A stretch of 64,000 nt of DNA from Anopheles merus (GCF_017562075.2 NC_054084.1:45726697-45790696); one strand, 5' to 3'; shown: positions 13,837 through 28,220, numbered from the stretch's first letter. Translations and numbers: made by a program. The notes: a model not told the origin generated them from the sequence alone.

Positions 13837-15220
13837 TCCCGAGAGTTGGCCCGCAAGCCGTTGATGAGAAACCACAAGACCTGCTGCAACTGGTGCAGTC
13901 GCTACATCCGTCACATGGTGCTGCCGTGGTTGTGGGAGCCGCCGTCCGACCGCCTAGACTTCTAGTGCCTTATTTGGTGGTTTAAATATAAAACCATCGC
14001 CAGGAAATGTGCGTGCACGCTGGCGCATACCGCATGTCGCCGCGTACATACATTGCGTCTGCTCGTACCTGACCTGATGATGGATATTTCCAAACAGAGC
14101 TCTACGCGATCGTCAACCAGCCGTGCGATGGGTTTGTTGGCCATTTTCTAAGGATGTATACAGCGGGTGCAGATTCGAAGCAGTTCTGAATGAAACAACG
14201 GCAACCGTACGGTTGGGCAGAAGGGGGTTCGTACGGTAGAGCTGCATCATCATCGTCACAGTCCGACAGGCAGACGTGTGGTAGATCCTGTCCTGTGGCA
14301 CGCGTGCACGCCCATACACCATACGCAACCGGGGTGACAAACGGACGAACCACAAACGGTGCACACTTCCGCTCGTGTGGCTGCCGATCGATCCAGCCGA
14401 AAAGGAGCGGGGATTAGGAGGGAGGGAAACACATGCGCAAGCCGTCGGAAAGATCGGGAGAAATCGTTTAGAATTCGAGAACATCGGTAATAGGTTGTGT
14501 AATAAATGTAACGACAGAAATATATTTATACATACACACGAAACCGAAACGCGAGAGGTTTGTTGGCCTCCGATTCCACCCCGAAACGCCGGCACAAGTG
14601 CGACAACACGGTGCATTGATGCAGGCCGGTGCTGCATGACGAAAAATAATACAGAGAAAACCAGAACTCCTCCGCCCCCCGTACATCAGCCCCCTGCCCT
14701 GGGTGGACCTGTTCTCCGATGGGACCCATTTGGTGTGCTCTCGGTTGTCGATTGAAATGTTGACACACACTGGAATGGATAGGAGAAAGCAAGTGAGAAC
14801 TGTCCGTACGAAGGGAACCACACGCACTAGAAGAATGCATCGTAAAATGCACCCGGGAAGATATAAAAAATAATGGATTGCCTATGCTACTATACATAGA
14901 CGCTTATTTAAATTGTTCCCTTTTTTGCGCCTGTCCCAGCTAGTGCGAGCGACCGTGTAGTCAATCTTTTGGTGTGGAGATATTTTTTTCCACTACACGG
15001 CAGGCAAGGAAAAGGTAAGCCCCACACAGTGGATTGTCTTCCACTACAGACAAAATGACGCTGGCGAAGCAGCTACAGTAGCAGCCAGATTAAGACATTG
15101 TTTCCGGTTCCGGTTCTGGATCGGAGCTGTAAAAATTAATGTAACCAGCCATTGCATGATTTATGGGCAACCCTAGGCGGTGGATTTTTTTATTTTTTTG
15201 CTGCTGCTGCTACTGCTGCC

Positions 15221-17317
15221 ATTGTGTCCTGGCTTCCGGATTTACGTTGAAGAGGTCGTCGGAGAGCCTATTGAGGAAGCTACCAGAAGGTGAAAAGGAA
15301 TAAATTACATCGTCGTAATGGCGATGGTGCATTCGGGGTTTTCCTTTTTTTCAACTCATGAACAATCTTTTACTGCAATGCGGAGAGAGTGAGCGCGTTT
15401 TGTTTTATAATCTTTACAACAAGCACAGCTTGTCGTTTTTTGCGTAAATTTAAATTGTTTCTGTGCAGATAATGCAATGACCGTATTTAAAATGTTTGAA
15501 GTTTTTTGTTCATTTTATTGGTATTTATGTTCAGTTGAAATTGATGTTGCATGGAGTTAACAGCTGGTACTCACAACTAATTTAAACGTTGACCGTGATA
15601 TACAGCAAACATTTTCCAGCTCGATCTATAATATAGCTTTTTTAATTTGTTGCATCGAAATGGTAGAGATATTGTTGCTTTAATTCTTTAAATGTGTCTT
15701 TAATTTTCTGTGTAAATGTAAATGTGCCTTTGATTTTCTTGTAGGACGGTGTGAGTTGGTAATATTTTCTATCACTTGATATCATTTTTCGTAATAAATG
15801 GTGTTTATAACATTATAACAAATGTGTGTTTATATTGCATTACATATTTTGTGGTAGAACGCCGATTATCCGGAGGCGTATTAAACGGCGGGCGGCTTAA
15901 TTGTGTGCATGAATTTGACAGCTGTTTTGTGTATTTTAGAACTATTATCAAAAAATATCCAACTAATGATAAATAGATTGACGGTGAATCAATTGTTGGT
16001 ATAACCAGAGCATTCAATATTTTGTATAAGACATTTCTCGGACCACCTTGTCCCGAGTTCCCGGATTATAATAATTTTTAAATGGTTTAATACTACGCAT
16101 AATAAGCCTCTTTTTCTCTAATGACATTTCTGGGCTTTTATTTTAATGTAATAAATTTTTCTGCGTTATTTTCGGCTTTAGGCTGCTAATAATCAAATCT
16201 TTTCAAAGAGCCAACTAACCTACATTGGTATGATGTATCATCACGACATCATACGATATATTAAAATAAATTATCCTAAAATAAAAAATATTATCATAAA
16301 AACCTCTCCAAATAACAGCTTTAAGGAAGTGTATTGGTTCTTCCAAGATCATTTAATCCAACAGCAGATGAATAATGCTTTCAAACAATTTACCAGAGCT
16401 TTGGTTGGGAAATGTTAAATGGCGAGAAATTTGTAGTTTTCAATTTAAGTTTCCAATTTCGATAGATTGCTTTTAAGATTTAAAAAAACAGACGAAAAAA
16501 ATGTGCGTCGCAATAAAGTAACGGAAGGGACGAATGGAGAATACTTAAAAGTGAAAATAAAGGTAAAAGTCGATGGAAAAAGAAGGTTAAACATAAAATT
16601 GTATCTATAAATATAATTATTGAGCGTTTGATGCTAAATAAAAACAATTCAGCAATAAAAAAACTAGGAATGGAAACCCCCTTTTCACAATCTCTCTTTT
16701 AGCAATCACTGCTAAACAAAAATAAAATATTTTCGCTCACCTGTTTGTAACATTTATGAAAAAAAAACCATCTCCAAGCACAATATTATAATCCCTCCGG
16801 TTTGTGAAATCACATGTGTAGTCTTGCAAGAAATCATCCCGCCTGTTGCCTTCAAAAGTTGTCACTTTTGTTTCCATTCCACTCACCGCACATGAAAAAC
16901 TTTTTTATGGCTTTTAAATAGCAGCAGCAGCGTGCTTAAACGATGGCAAACCACTGTGAACCGTTCTATATTTATCGTGCAATGAAATAATTAGCCGAAA
17001 ATGATAATTTATGGTGACCCCCTTGGGTAAAAGTAGGGGATAAATCCGCGCGCTTAACCTTGACTTTCGCACATCGCCGCACATTTTACAGCCAAATCAA
17101 ACCCTTTGCAGGCGGCCGCTTGAAAATCACACCAAAACGATACAACAAACGACCGACAGGCCAGACTGTCCACGACGCTAATCCAAAAGTGTCCTCGTAC
17201 GTGCGCGGGATCCGTTCCACATTTTCCGACTGCCTGTCGTTATGTCCTGATCCTACCCCTATGATATCCTGACTTCCGCGGCCAATTTGTACTACCGCGC
17301 GTGTACACAACTTTACG
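15221..17317 (+). repeat. Tandem duplication, copy 1 (2,097 bp)
   Basis: The segment beginning ATTGTGTCCTGGCTTCCGG at 15,221 repeats head-to-tail from 17,318. By eye the two copies match throughout except for a single A in an A-run (7 A here near 16,665, 8 A in copy 2). The unit is noncoding: an AT-rich part (about 15.4-16.9 kb) followed by a GC-richer block (about 17.04-17.31 kb) that could be a regulatory element. Its short ORFs, such as those at 15,776 and 16,230, show no family features and are simply copied in both units. Confidence 0.95.
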
Positions 17318-19415
17318 ATTGTGTCCTGGCTTCCGGATTTACGTTGAAGAGGTCGTCGGAGAGCCTATTGAGGAAGCTACCAGAAGGTGAAAAGGAATAA
17401 ATTACATCGTCGTAATGGCGATGGTGCATTCGGGGTTTTCCTTTTTTTCAACTCATGAACAATCTTTTACTGCAATGCGGAGAGAGTGAGCGCGTTTTGT
17501 TTTATAATCTTTACAACAAGCACAGCTTGTCGTTTTTTGCGTAAATTTAAATTGTTTCTGTGCAGATAATGCAATGACCGTATTTAAAATGTTTGAAGTT
17601 TTTTGTTCATTTTATTGGTATTTATGTTCAGTTGAAATTGATGTTGCATGGAGTTAACAGCTGGTACTCACAACTAATTTAAACGTTGACCGTGATATAC
17701 AGCAAACATTTTCCAGCTCGATCTATAATATAGCTTTTTTAATTTGTTGCATCGAAATGGTAGAGATATTGTTGCTTTAATTCTTTAAATGTGTCTTTAA
17801 TTTTCTGTGTAAATGTAAATGTGCCTTTGATTTTCTTGTAGGACGGTGTGAGTTGGTAATATTTTCTATCACTTGATATCATTTTTCGTAATAAATGGTG
17901 TTTATAACATTATAACAAATGTGTGTTTATATTGCATTACATATTTTGTGGTAGAACGCCGATTATCCGGAGGCGTATTAAACGGCGGGCGGCTTAATTG
18001 TGTGCATGAATTTGACAGCTGTTTTGTGTATTTTAGAACTATTATCAAAAAATATCCAACTAATGATAAATAGATTGACGGTGAATCAATTGTTGGTATA
18101 ACCAGAGCATTCAATATTTTGTATAAGACATTTCTCGGACCACCTTGTCCCGAGTTCCCGGATTATAATAATTTTTAAATGGTTTAATACTACGCATAAT
18201 AAGCCTCTTTTTCTCTAATGACATTTCTGGGCTTTTATTTTAATGTAATAAATTTTTCTGCGTTATTTTCGGCTTTAGGCTGCTAATAATCAAATCTTTT
18301 CAAAGAGCCAACTAACCTACATTGGTATGATGTATCATCACGACATCATACGATATATTAAAATAAATTATCCTAAAATAAAAAATATTATCATAAAAAC
18401 CTCTCCAAATAACAGCTTTAAGGAAGTGTATTGGTTCTTCCAAGATCATTTAATCCAACAGCAGATGAATAATGCTTTCAAACAATTTACCAGAGCTTTG
18501 GTTGGGAAATGTTAAATGGCGAGAAATTTGTAGTTTTCAATTTAAGTTTCCAATTTCGATAGATTGCTTTTAAGATTTAAAAAAACAGACGAAAAAAATG
18601 TGCGTCGCAATAAAGTAACGGAAGGGACGAATGGAGAATACTTAAAAGTGAAAATAAAGGTAAAAGTCGATGGAAAAAGAAGGTTAAACATAAAATTGTA
18701 TCTATAAATATAATTATTGAGCGTTTGATGCTAAATAAAAACAATTCAGCAATAAAAAAAACTAGGAATGGAAACCCCCTTTTCACAATCTCTCTTTTAG
18801 CAATCACTGCTAAACAAAAATAAAATATTTTCGCTCACCTGTTTGTAACATTTATGAAAAAAAAACCATCTCCAAGCACAATATTATAATCCCTCCGGTT
18901 TGTGAAATCACATGTGTAGTCTTGCAAGAAATCATCCCGCCTGTTGCCTTCAAAAGTTGTCACTTTTGTTTCCATTCCACTCACCGCACATGAAAAACTT
19001 TTTTATGGCTTTTAAATAGCAGCAGCAGCGTGCTTAAACGATGGCAAACCACTGTGAACCGTTCTATATTTATCGTGCAATGAAATAATTAGCCGAAAAT
19101 GATAATTTATGGTGACCCCCTTGGGTAAAAGTAGGGGATAAATCCGCGCGCTTAACCTTGACTTTCGCACATCGCCGCACATTTTACAGCCAAATCAAAC
19201 CCTTTGCAGGCGGCCGCTTGAAAATCACACCAAAACGATACAACAAACGACCGACAGGCCAGACTGTCCACGACGCTAATCCAAAAGTGTCCTCGTACGT
19301 GCGCGGGATCCGTTCCACATTTTCCGACTGCCTGTCGTTATGTCCTGATCCTACCCCTATGATATCCTGACTTCCGCGGCCAATTTGTACTACCGCGCGT
19401 GTACACAACTTTACG
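17318..19415 (+). repeat. Tandem duplication, copy 2 (2,098 bp)
   Basis: Second copy of the unit at 15,221-17,317. The breakpoints share only the two bases AT: copy 1 is preceded by GCC, the junction reads ACG/ATTGTG, and copy 2 ends ACG/ATCGCT. This fits a duplication by end joining or replication slippage with little homology, or an assembly artefact from two haplotypes. No TIRs, poly-A tail or target-site duplication flank it, so it does not look like transposition. Confidence 0.95.
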
Positions 19416-22400
19416 ATCGCTATAACTCAACCTGTCGGCGGTGATTAAAATTCACTTAATTTATCAAAACGGAAAAATAATGATGCAAGCTGAAGGCGGA
19501 CCATTTCAAGCGATCCGGGTGTTCTGGGTTGGGGTGAGTTCTCGTAAGTAAAGAAAAACACAGACCTAATGTCAGTAACCTGTTCGGATGGAGTAGTCAA
19601 CAGCATACGCGAACCAGAAGGGAGCAGAGGATAAAGTTTATCGAGCTGTGTGGTACTCAGACTCGTTGCTGTTGTTATTTGCTGTAGCGGCAGCAAAAAT
19701 GTGCCGCCCCAAAACCCATGTTTAATGAGAGTGACAACACTCGAACGCGTTGATTTTGATGACGTGGCAGTCGAATTGGGAAGCGGGGAGACAAACCAAA
19801 TTTAAATTAGTATGTTTATTTTACAACATTTGCGACGCATCATTGACATTTCTTTTCTTTCCTTTGCCTTTGGCGTTCGCTGCTACCGCTGGTACCCAAC
19901 GGTTCGTTGACGTTTTTGGGAATTTGAAACATCCCGCATGCATGCTTTCCACGCATCCACGCAACCGCCGTCGTCTTCGACCTGGCCAACCAGACGGAAC
20001 AGCACCGGGAAGGGCCGAGCTGTCCCAGACACAGACCGCACAGACACATCAGCGCAGATAATGCAAACGAACCGCGGACGCACGGTACGGACACCCACCT
20101 TTCCCGGGCGTGTCCTCGAAGGATGCGCGCTGCAACCGTGTGGCATACATATCGCTGCAGCCCAAGTGCAGCGCAGACGGTGCACCCGCGACACTTTAAT
20201 GGCTTTTCACTGCTCTTATTAGCCTACTTACGAAATCGTCAAGCCGTGAAGTGAAGTGGCGGATACATTGTGCAAATAACAAAACCGATTTTCACCACGC
20301 ATGCACCATGCAATGTTTGTTGGATCTTATGAGGCGCTAGACGGGTTTTGCGTACTCCGCACGGGTTTCCTGTTGTACATGTGGCCCCCGTACCACCACC
20401 ACCACCAACGAACCGAGCCGCTGGTGGGGCGCTGACAAATTATCTGCTAAATTTATTTGTACTCATTTCCAGTACAGAATGTGGGATTTTTGGGGGGAAA
20501 TTGTAGCGCCTGAAAATGTAAAGTATATCAAAATTATAAAACAATTTAATTTGCCCATTGCTCTAAAATGTATACACCATATAAAATCATTCTTCTTGCA
20601 GCTTTTTTACTGTTGGTTCAATTGTGTCTTTGAAATATAAACGCTTTAAATATTGCCCTTGATTGAGGAACAAGAACTAAAAAGCATACAAAAATGCTTA
20701 AAAAATGAGTAAAAATATGGACAGGCTGTTTTCTTATAACAAGCATTTGAAAGCCAAATTTTTCTAAAAAGTAATGAAACATCGAGCTAGTAATAAAGAC
20801 GCTATCATATCACATTTTTTTAAATGACAAATATAGCCCGCGTTTTACTTATTAACCATTAGCAATGAGAAAAAGTCAGCATCCTGATTATTTACTATTA
20901 TTGTATAGAGATAAGCTTAGAATGCAGATTGGCTAATTTATTAAGTAATTAAGTAATAAATCAACAAGAATATTTTTTTGTTATTTTTTTTTTGGCTCAA
21001 GTTTTGGTTAACAACCGTTTACGTTTCGTCTAATTTTTATTTTTTATTCCTTTTTTTTACTTATGCTTCAATTTTGATTAACTCTCTATCTTTAAACTAA
21101 CTCAATTTTGAATCACTTTATTTTATGAACTTATGACCTGTAATAAAATTTCATGTCGTGTCTTTAGATCGTTATTGTAGCGAAGTTACATATGTATATT
21201 TTCATAAAGTAATCAGTATTATGTTTTTTTGTTTGTATTTTTGCAATTTTCTATAATTGTCTCTTCTTTTAAGAAATCCTATTTTATAAATCCTCTGTTT
21301 CATCCACCGTAAACCCGTTTGTATTTTCCTAGAATGCATTTTCACTTTCCGCGCGCTCAAGTTCTGAACAATTCGTACCACACTATAATGCAGCGTTCAT
21401 ATAGGCTCGCCAACCTGTCAACATCTGCAGCGAAAGTCACGCCATTCCGTGGCACTTACGCATCCGCAACCGCGGGCGTCGTTAAACATGCGCCGCAGCT
21501 GACTTGCCGTGCCGTTAAACATCTGTGAAAAATTTTATTTTCGTTTCAAATGAAAATTTAATTTACTGAATCATGGGCCCAGGCGTTGCGGTTTTGCCCC
21601 GAGACCGTCGACGGGGCGTCCCCATCCTACACACATAACCCTACATTTTGCGCAACTGTCTTCCACCACCAACCGACCGATGTCTCAGGCCCGTCTCGAG
21701 CAGAACAACGAGCACGAGTGGGAGTTTGTCCCCGTCTCCTTCGCCCATCTTCCCATCTACTGTATTGTTTGTGAGTGTGTGTATGTGTGTGTGTCATTGT
21801 CACCGGCCAGTAGACGCGTTGGGGTAATCGCCGGAGAAGCGCAGACACGGTTAAGTTGTGACAACTGGGAACTGTCATCGTACGTATTTTTGCTGTCGCA
21901 CGTTGAACGATCCGAGCGGCGAGACTTGACCAAGCAGAAAGAGAAACGCTACGGGATGCTGCGATGTGCTTCCTTTCGTCTATCTGTCTGCCTCTGCTTC
22001 AGTGCGACAGTTGAATAACTTCACTGGTCAAACCATGAACTACACACACATACACACCCATGTTGGACGTATTTAAATCAAGCAAAATGAGCGCGGTGCC
22101 CACCACGATTAAGGTGGGCCGTTACTGCTCACCAAATGATCCGTTAACATACGGTTGTCCGGTGTCGGAAGGTGTTTCAACGTACTGACCAACCTGGGGT
22201 TGAATACCAACTCCCGGTTGACTTCCTGCCATTGGCTTTTATTTCCCGTTCGGCTCGTCGACGTGATGACCCCGCTGACAGGGTGGGTTCCACGGTATGC
22301 GCCATCTTAAGTGAAAGTGGCCAATCGATCGACACATTCCGGCACAAGGTAACATGACTCCTTGACCATTTTGCGTAGAAGGTCGTCGGTGAAATGTGGG

Positions 22401-25400
22401 TCACAACAAACGTCACCGGCTAAAGTTCTTTTTTGCATGTTCTATTCCGTTTCCATCGAAAATATGTAGCAACTTAGTTTGAAAGTGCAAAGCAAAGCTA
22501 ATATGTAATGCAAAAGATCTAATAGAGGGAATTTAGCTAAAGATACTTTAGCTAAAATAAAAAAAAAGGAAATACATTTTTTTTGAAAGTTGAATATAAT
22601 TTAACATTGACATTATCCTGCTACTGCTCATTTATAAGAAAGATAAATCACTAAAATAATTTACATGGACTAGCAAATACATTGTTTAAAATATTGACCA
22701 CAGTAGATTTACGTTAGCTGTTCTAACTCATTGATCTTGTTCATTTTGAATAAATTTTTTATTTTTATGACAAATGTTATTTATTGAAGCAAAAGTTCAA
22801 TTGAAATTGTATGCTTTATTTTTTTACCTTTTGTAATTTTAATTTGCTAAAAACAATTTACTAAAAATTTATCTTATTTTCCTATACAGTAATGGACACT
22901 TCACTACTCGTCGGTCCTCTCCCATTCACTAACTAATGTTCTCTTGACCCGTGTTAGCAAGAAGCATTTTTCGGCGTAAATTGTACTACTGATGGCCATC
23001 ATAATCACTAAACGTACATAATTCTACCCATTTGTCTGCTACCTGCTGCTTCAACAGACGAGCTCAGACGAGCTTGTGAAGCAGTCCAAAACATGTGATA
23101 CTAATAAAACAAGCACCGGCTGCCGTTGTAAAGTCGTAAGCATTTCTTTTAATTGGCCGCGATCTTCATTAGACGAACGTTGGTTGCACACGCATGCAAG
23201 TGCATCCAACTGTCTGTCGCTGGCGTTACAGTTTCCCAGATGCGTTTTACGATGCATATCAATTTTACCCCGAATTGACGGCTCACACTCATGAGCCGTT
23301 TTCTTGCTTGGCCGTTTTCTCCAGGCTGTAACGACATAAAATGCCAAAAAAACATACATCCGAGTACGGCTTACATTGCCCATCACCTGTTTCGATAATG
23401 ACGGGGCATCTCATTAAAAACACTTAACCTTACCAACCGCGCAATTGGCATGGCGGCTTGGTGAAATTGCAGCCCTTTTTTGTTGCAAAGTGTGTATCAT
23501 ATGCTAAGGGCTGGTGTTGCATTTGATGGTCTGTCACGGGAAAGCATATACAGTGCCGGTCATACAATTCGATCGAAGGTAACCATTATCATTATCTGTT
23601 AACAAATTACTCGCCCCAAACTGATGCCCCGAACGGGTGCTTCTTTGGGCTTTCCTTTCCTCGGACGTATTTGTATCTAATGCTCAATATAACGACTATC
23701 AACCGGACGCATTTGCTTACCTTACCCGTGCCCCGTGACACCTTCTACACTCCCATAAAACCCACACCTCGTGCTCCCAACAGTAGGCTCTGGATGCATA
23801 AGGTGCAACCTGAGCGCATGTGCAATTATTTCAAGGTGGTACGCCTCAAGTGCCCACGATCGATCAGAAACGTCCTTGCGCACGTTGCGCATCATTAGAA
23901 TGCCTGTAACACGCAAGGGCAGTCGCAGTACAGTGTTTGCCGGCGTTTACATCCAATTCATCGCTTGCTGATAGCAGCCCGAGGATCAAGAAAGGATAAA
24001 GCATGCTTTGTCGCACGTTTCCATTCTGATACGCACCAATTACTTTGCCCCAACTGGGAAGAGTGTGTGTGTGACGAAAGAAAGGATAGAAGGAACGAAA
24101 CGAGGCGTAACGTGTTCTGGAACCGTTCTGGTTGTACTTGTATACCGACTACCAACCTCTAACAAATGGACCAACCTGCAAACGGCTCGCCCTACGTAAT
24201 TACTAGGTTATTGAAAGGGAAAGAGCACTCGAAAAGAGGCCACAGCCCTGCGTCATCGTGCAGCGCATATTGGCGGTACTGCCAAATGCTCAAACACTCG
24301 TCGACCAGACATTTGCGAGACGAGCGTACGCATGACGAATAATATCGAACGATAACGTCGGTAAAGCGTGGACGCATATTTTGTAAAAGCTGAAAAATTC
24401 ACTTTTATTCCTCAAACACTGCTGCCACCCGCCGCCCAGCACACCCGCCCCTTTACAAATGCATATGCATTAGCCTTTAGCCGGTGGTTCCTTCGCTTGT
24501 GCTGGCCGGGTGTTTGTGAAACGCCTCAAATTGCCCTCACCACGTCATGCCTTTTTACTGCCAATTTTTGATCCACTTTCGCATTGCCTCACATCGCCTG
24601 CGACTGCAAGAAGCATGCAGTGTAGCGCCCCCAGGAAAAGGCAGCCGCATTTGATCAAACGCTGGACACTTCAAGTGCTCTGTTGATCATCACAGGCGTG
24701 TGCGCGCACAGTGTGCAATTATCTGTTGGAAAACGTTTGACTCGACCTGGAGGTTATGAGTGCTACCGAGTCGGCTAGAATGTGCCAAGAAAGGCAGACC
24801 GCGGTAAGGTGTTCTTTGGAATTTGTCTTAGTTTTATTTTCATTAGCACTACCCTTAGCTGCCAGCTGTCGGCAAGTCTACCGCACCGCACCATTAGTTG
24901 AAAACTGTGCAACGCCTCGCGAAGGAGATACCATCTTCCTAAGACTAAAACACATCTAATAAAATACGGTGTGCGATGAAATTCGCTACGCAGAAAGTTG
25001 ACGGACAATGAAGGTAAAGTGTGTGTCGTCTCAGTGAACAGCTGAATGCTGCTTTGCGTCTTAGAATGAGTCTTAGAAATGCGTGCCAAGCGTGCGAGTG
25101 CAATTAGATGTGATAAAATGGAGGTTGCAGTACAGGTACAGCAGCACCTTGTACACAAGAATGTTCATTATCGAGTGACGCCATTTGTGAAAGGTAAGTA
25201 TTAATTGAGCACGATAAAGATAATGATAGACATTGTGGTGGAGTTTTCGGAGTCTAAATGGAGACTTTAAACATATTCGAAAGAAAATATTCGGTTATTG
25301 ACGGCTTATAGATTTTTTTTAAATCAAAAAGAAAGAAATTCAAGCTGATATTTGGTCGATTTCACCACGATATCCTATTTTAACTATATCATCTCATTTC

Positions 25401-25725
25401 AATAACATCAACAGGTTTGCCTTCTGCGCAACAATCAGGTCAAACAATATCGCAAATTTCGCAAACGAGTCTTCTGCCGAAGATTGTTGAAGGATGTCGG
25501 GCGGACCATTTACGTATTCCTTCCATCTGAGCACGCTGTAGAGATGATGACCTAATTATTTTCCTGCCCTCCATTCTTCCTGCCATTGCTTGCAGCTGAC
25601 TGTTGTTGATCAGCTTCCGAATTTGCGAAACAAGTGGCCATTTGTAGGTTCAGGTTCACAACTGTTCACCCCCTCAAGGGGAAAAGTCATTGGCGCAAGA
25701 ATTACTTGACCACCCCCATAACTCT

Positions 25726-25786
<61 letters not shown>

Positions 25787-27089
25787 TTTCTCCCTTCCGC
25801 TCTCCAACACATTCACATTCAGCAGGAACATACACCGCAACGCTTACACAGCAATCACACGGTAAAGTTATTTCGATAAACAGCGGATCAGTTTGCTTGA
25901 CAGTTTGGCATGACCCTGTTTTCTTGTTTTCGGTCGCATTTCAGCCGAAATGACCAAAAACAAAATCGCAACCATACACAGTTGCCACACACGCACTCGT
26001 TGTAAAAAAGGGTAGGGACTAAAGAAAACAAAACTGAACCGTCTGCGATCTTTTCGAGCATAAGAACGATCCGAGGGGTGTCGTTGATCGAAATCAACAC
26101 TTTCCCACTTTTTATTCCCATAGTCGTGCAGAACCAATCGGCTACGGACTTTTTTTCACCAAGAATGGGTGCAAAATTGCCTACGCAATTTCATAATTAA
26201 CTGCTCTCAAGTAGTTTTATTTTCTAAAAGTACCATTTATTTTTTAATGCGAAGTGAAATTTAGCACAAAAGTATTACATTGTATGCAAAGCGACTTTGG
26301 ATGGGCCAAAATGATAGATCATTCATGATTTTCGGTACTTTTCTTCGGACATGGCTAAGAATTATTTTTTTCGGTAAAGAAATAATCAAATAATTCTTCA
26401 AAACATGAATAAAAAACATATGAAGCAAAAATTAATTTAAAAATGTGGAAACTATAAATGCATAATAAAAATAAAGTATAATTTTCAGACATTTAGCTTT
26501 ACCTGAGATATTTATAATAATTATATTTGTGGAGTTTATCAAGTTTAAACAAACAATTTGGTAATCTTAGCGAGTGCTTTGGCACTAATCGAACAAGACA
26601 AACATGAAATCAAACATGAAATATGTATGAATTTGACAGGTTTGAAACGATGTGTGTCTTGTTAGTTCGTGATATCTCACCGTGCTCCTCCATATACGTC
26701 ATATACGTTTGTTCGAGTCAGATGTCTTATTCGATTGCTGCCAGTGCACCGACATACTCTTATTTAACTCAACAACCGTATTTAATAACAAATAGGTCGC
26801 CCACTCTTACCGCTAATTTATAATATCTATGAGTGATAACTTTCGTTTCCATGCTTTGAATCTGTTCAATACTTAAATTAAAAAGATAGTCATCGCAAAG
26901 GCTTGTCGAAGGATTAATCATATTCAGGACAAATAACTTAATTATTGTTCACACAAATAAAGCCGCACAATCTTCCAAATGATCGGATTTGGTCGTCAAC
27001 TTTGGCCAGTATTATGTTCCACCTAAAATCAACTACTGACCGCCATTCAGACAAGGTAGAGCCAACTATGGCCAATTTAAGAAGAATGT
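19416..27089. other. Noncoding region, no supported gene
   Basis: No recognisable gene. AT-rich stretches (20.5-21.3, 22.4-22.9, 26.1-27.0 kb) alternate with GC-richer islands (19.8-20.4, 21.3-22.4, 23.0-25.2 kb). Open frames are short and antiparallel. The one neat-looking plus frame at 24,756-24,959 has a hydrophobic middle but no family match and no clear splice partners. The CT microsatellite is listed separately. Confidence 0.6.
25729..25785. repeat. (CT)n microsatellite
   Basis: An uninterrupted (TC)n run of 57 bases. It produces Ser-Leu repeats on the plus strand and Arg-Glu repeats on the minus strand, which are not proteins. GA/CT runs can bind GAGA-type factors in insects; no direct sign of that here. 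Confidence 0.97.
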
Positions 27090-27190
27090 ATGTGAGAGAC
27101 TGGGGTTGGTTCTGTAATACAGTTGCACGATTTAACTCACATGGTCGTTGTGGATTTAAATCTCATATAAACCATCACCCCGTAGTAAAT
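27090..27190 (+). mobile_element. SINE remnant
   Basis: It contains a tRNA-like segment ending in GGATTTAAATCTCATAT, a decayed B box followed by ACCATC and CCCCGTAGTAA. This aligns with the reverse complement of the SINE-like copy at 7645-7845, which has GGGTCAAATCTCATATGG and then ACCGTCC and CCAGTAAG. It sits about 250 bp upstream of a non-LTR retrotransposon relic. No target-site duplication was seen, and the ends are approximate. Confidence 0.5.
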
Positions 27191-27439
27191 TGATATAGAA
27201 AGAATATGTTAATATAGCATTTACATGTTTTAGTACACTTTTAAAGTGTATTTTAGATTTCAAATGTTTGGCAGGCTTATTGAGTGGTGCATCCTCGGGA
27301 TAACCTTTGGCCTGGATCGTGTGTGCAGGCCAAGCATGAACTTCGAATTGTCTTGAAAATGTCTTGAAATTGTTATATTTTTATGTGTTTAGCCATGATA
27401 AGTATGGTATGTTACAAGGTGAGAGTATCGAAGTTGAAG

Positions 27440-28220
27440 TCGGAATCGTTCGAATCTCTTCAACATCGCTTTGGAAGGTGTCATTCGAAGCGCGGGTGTA
27501 GATATAGACATTCGATGGCGCGGTATTTTAGCAATCTCTCAAGTTGCTTGTATTCGCGGATGATATCGATATCAGACAATGACTACGACAAGGTTAAACG
27601 GTTACGAAGGTATGTGAGGCAAGAATTGGATTGAGAATCAAAGTACATGCCATGCCAAATGTTCAGCCCAACCTCGAGGTGGTAGATGAGTTCTGCTATC
27701 TTGGGGTGGTCGATACATCAGACAACGACATCTGCCGCAAAATCTTGAGACGCATTGTGTACGGGGATCGTGCATACTACGGGTTTTTCGGTCTGCTATG
27801 ATCCAAAAGGCTTGGGGACCACACGAAATGTGAGATAGATCGCACATTGATTCACCCGGCAGTCCTCTATGGACACGAGTCTTGAACCATTCGAGCGGAG
27901 GATGCAAACACTTTGAGCGTGTTTGAGCATCCTCCGGATCTGTGACGGTACGTTCGAGCATTAAATGTGGAGTAGAAGGAAGGAACCTCGAGCTTACTGA
28001 GCTATACGGTGAATCAAGCATCCGGCCAGTGACGATAGCTGACAGGATATGATGACTGGGGCATGTTATGAAGATGCCACACTCATTCGGCACTAGACCC
28101 GCTGCGGAGCACATCGAGCACTATAGCTGGTAAAGCAAGATCTATAGTAGAGAGGATGTCTACATGGATGGAAGGCTGCAGCCAGGGACCAAGCATCCTG
28201 GAAAAGTATTGTTGATCGGG
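27440..28220 (+). mobile_element. Non-LTR retrotransposon relic, reverse transcriptase C-terminal part
   Basis: Joining pieces from different frames gives reverse transcriptase blocks in the right order. One frame reads LFNIALEGVIRSAGVD at about 27,460. A second gives VFADDIDI at about 27,551, the catalytic F/YADD box. A further frame gives EFCYLGVVDTSDNDI at about 27,690, then KILRRIVYGDRAYYG, and later HPAVLYGHES and TELYGE. These match the thumb and connection of the endonuclease-RT non-LTR elements abundant in insects. Several frameshifts and in-frame stops make it dead. No 5' part, endonuclease or poly-A tail was found, so it is a truncated fragment and the ends are approximate. Confidence 0.8.

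Larger units (their letters stand above)
6008..15220. other. Noncoding region with one SINE and microsatellites
   Basis: No protein family recognised. Apart from the SINE-like copy at 7645-7845 and the CA/TG repeats listed separately, the sequence alternates between AT-rich DNA (6.0-8.4, 9.4-10.0 and 11.5-11.9 kb) and GC-richer islands (8.5-9.3, 10.0-11.5, 12.0-14.9 kb). The islands carry overlapping short ORFs on both strands, with no splice-compatible neighbours and no domain motifs. Small triplet repeats occur at about 10,432-10,449 (AGC) and 13,126-13,150 (GCT). Confidence 0.6.

Noticed and set aside
15776..18515. ORFs of 60-76 codons repeated in both duplication units
   Set aside because: They are identical only because the whole DNA segment is duplicated; no family features and AT-rich random composition.
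25610..25953. Ser-Leu and Arg-Glu rich open frames
   Set aside because: They are translations of the CT microsatellite.
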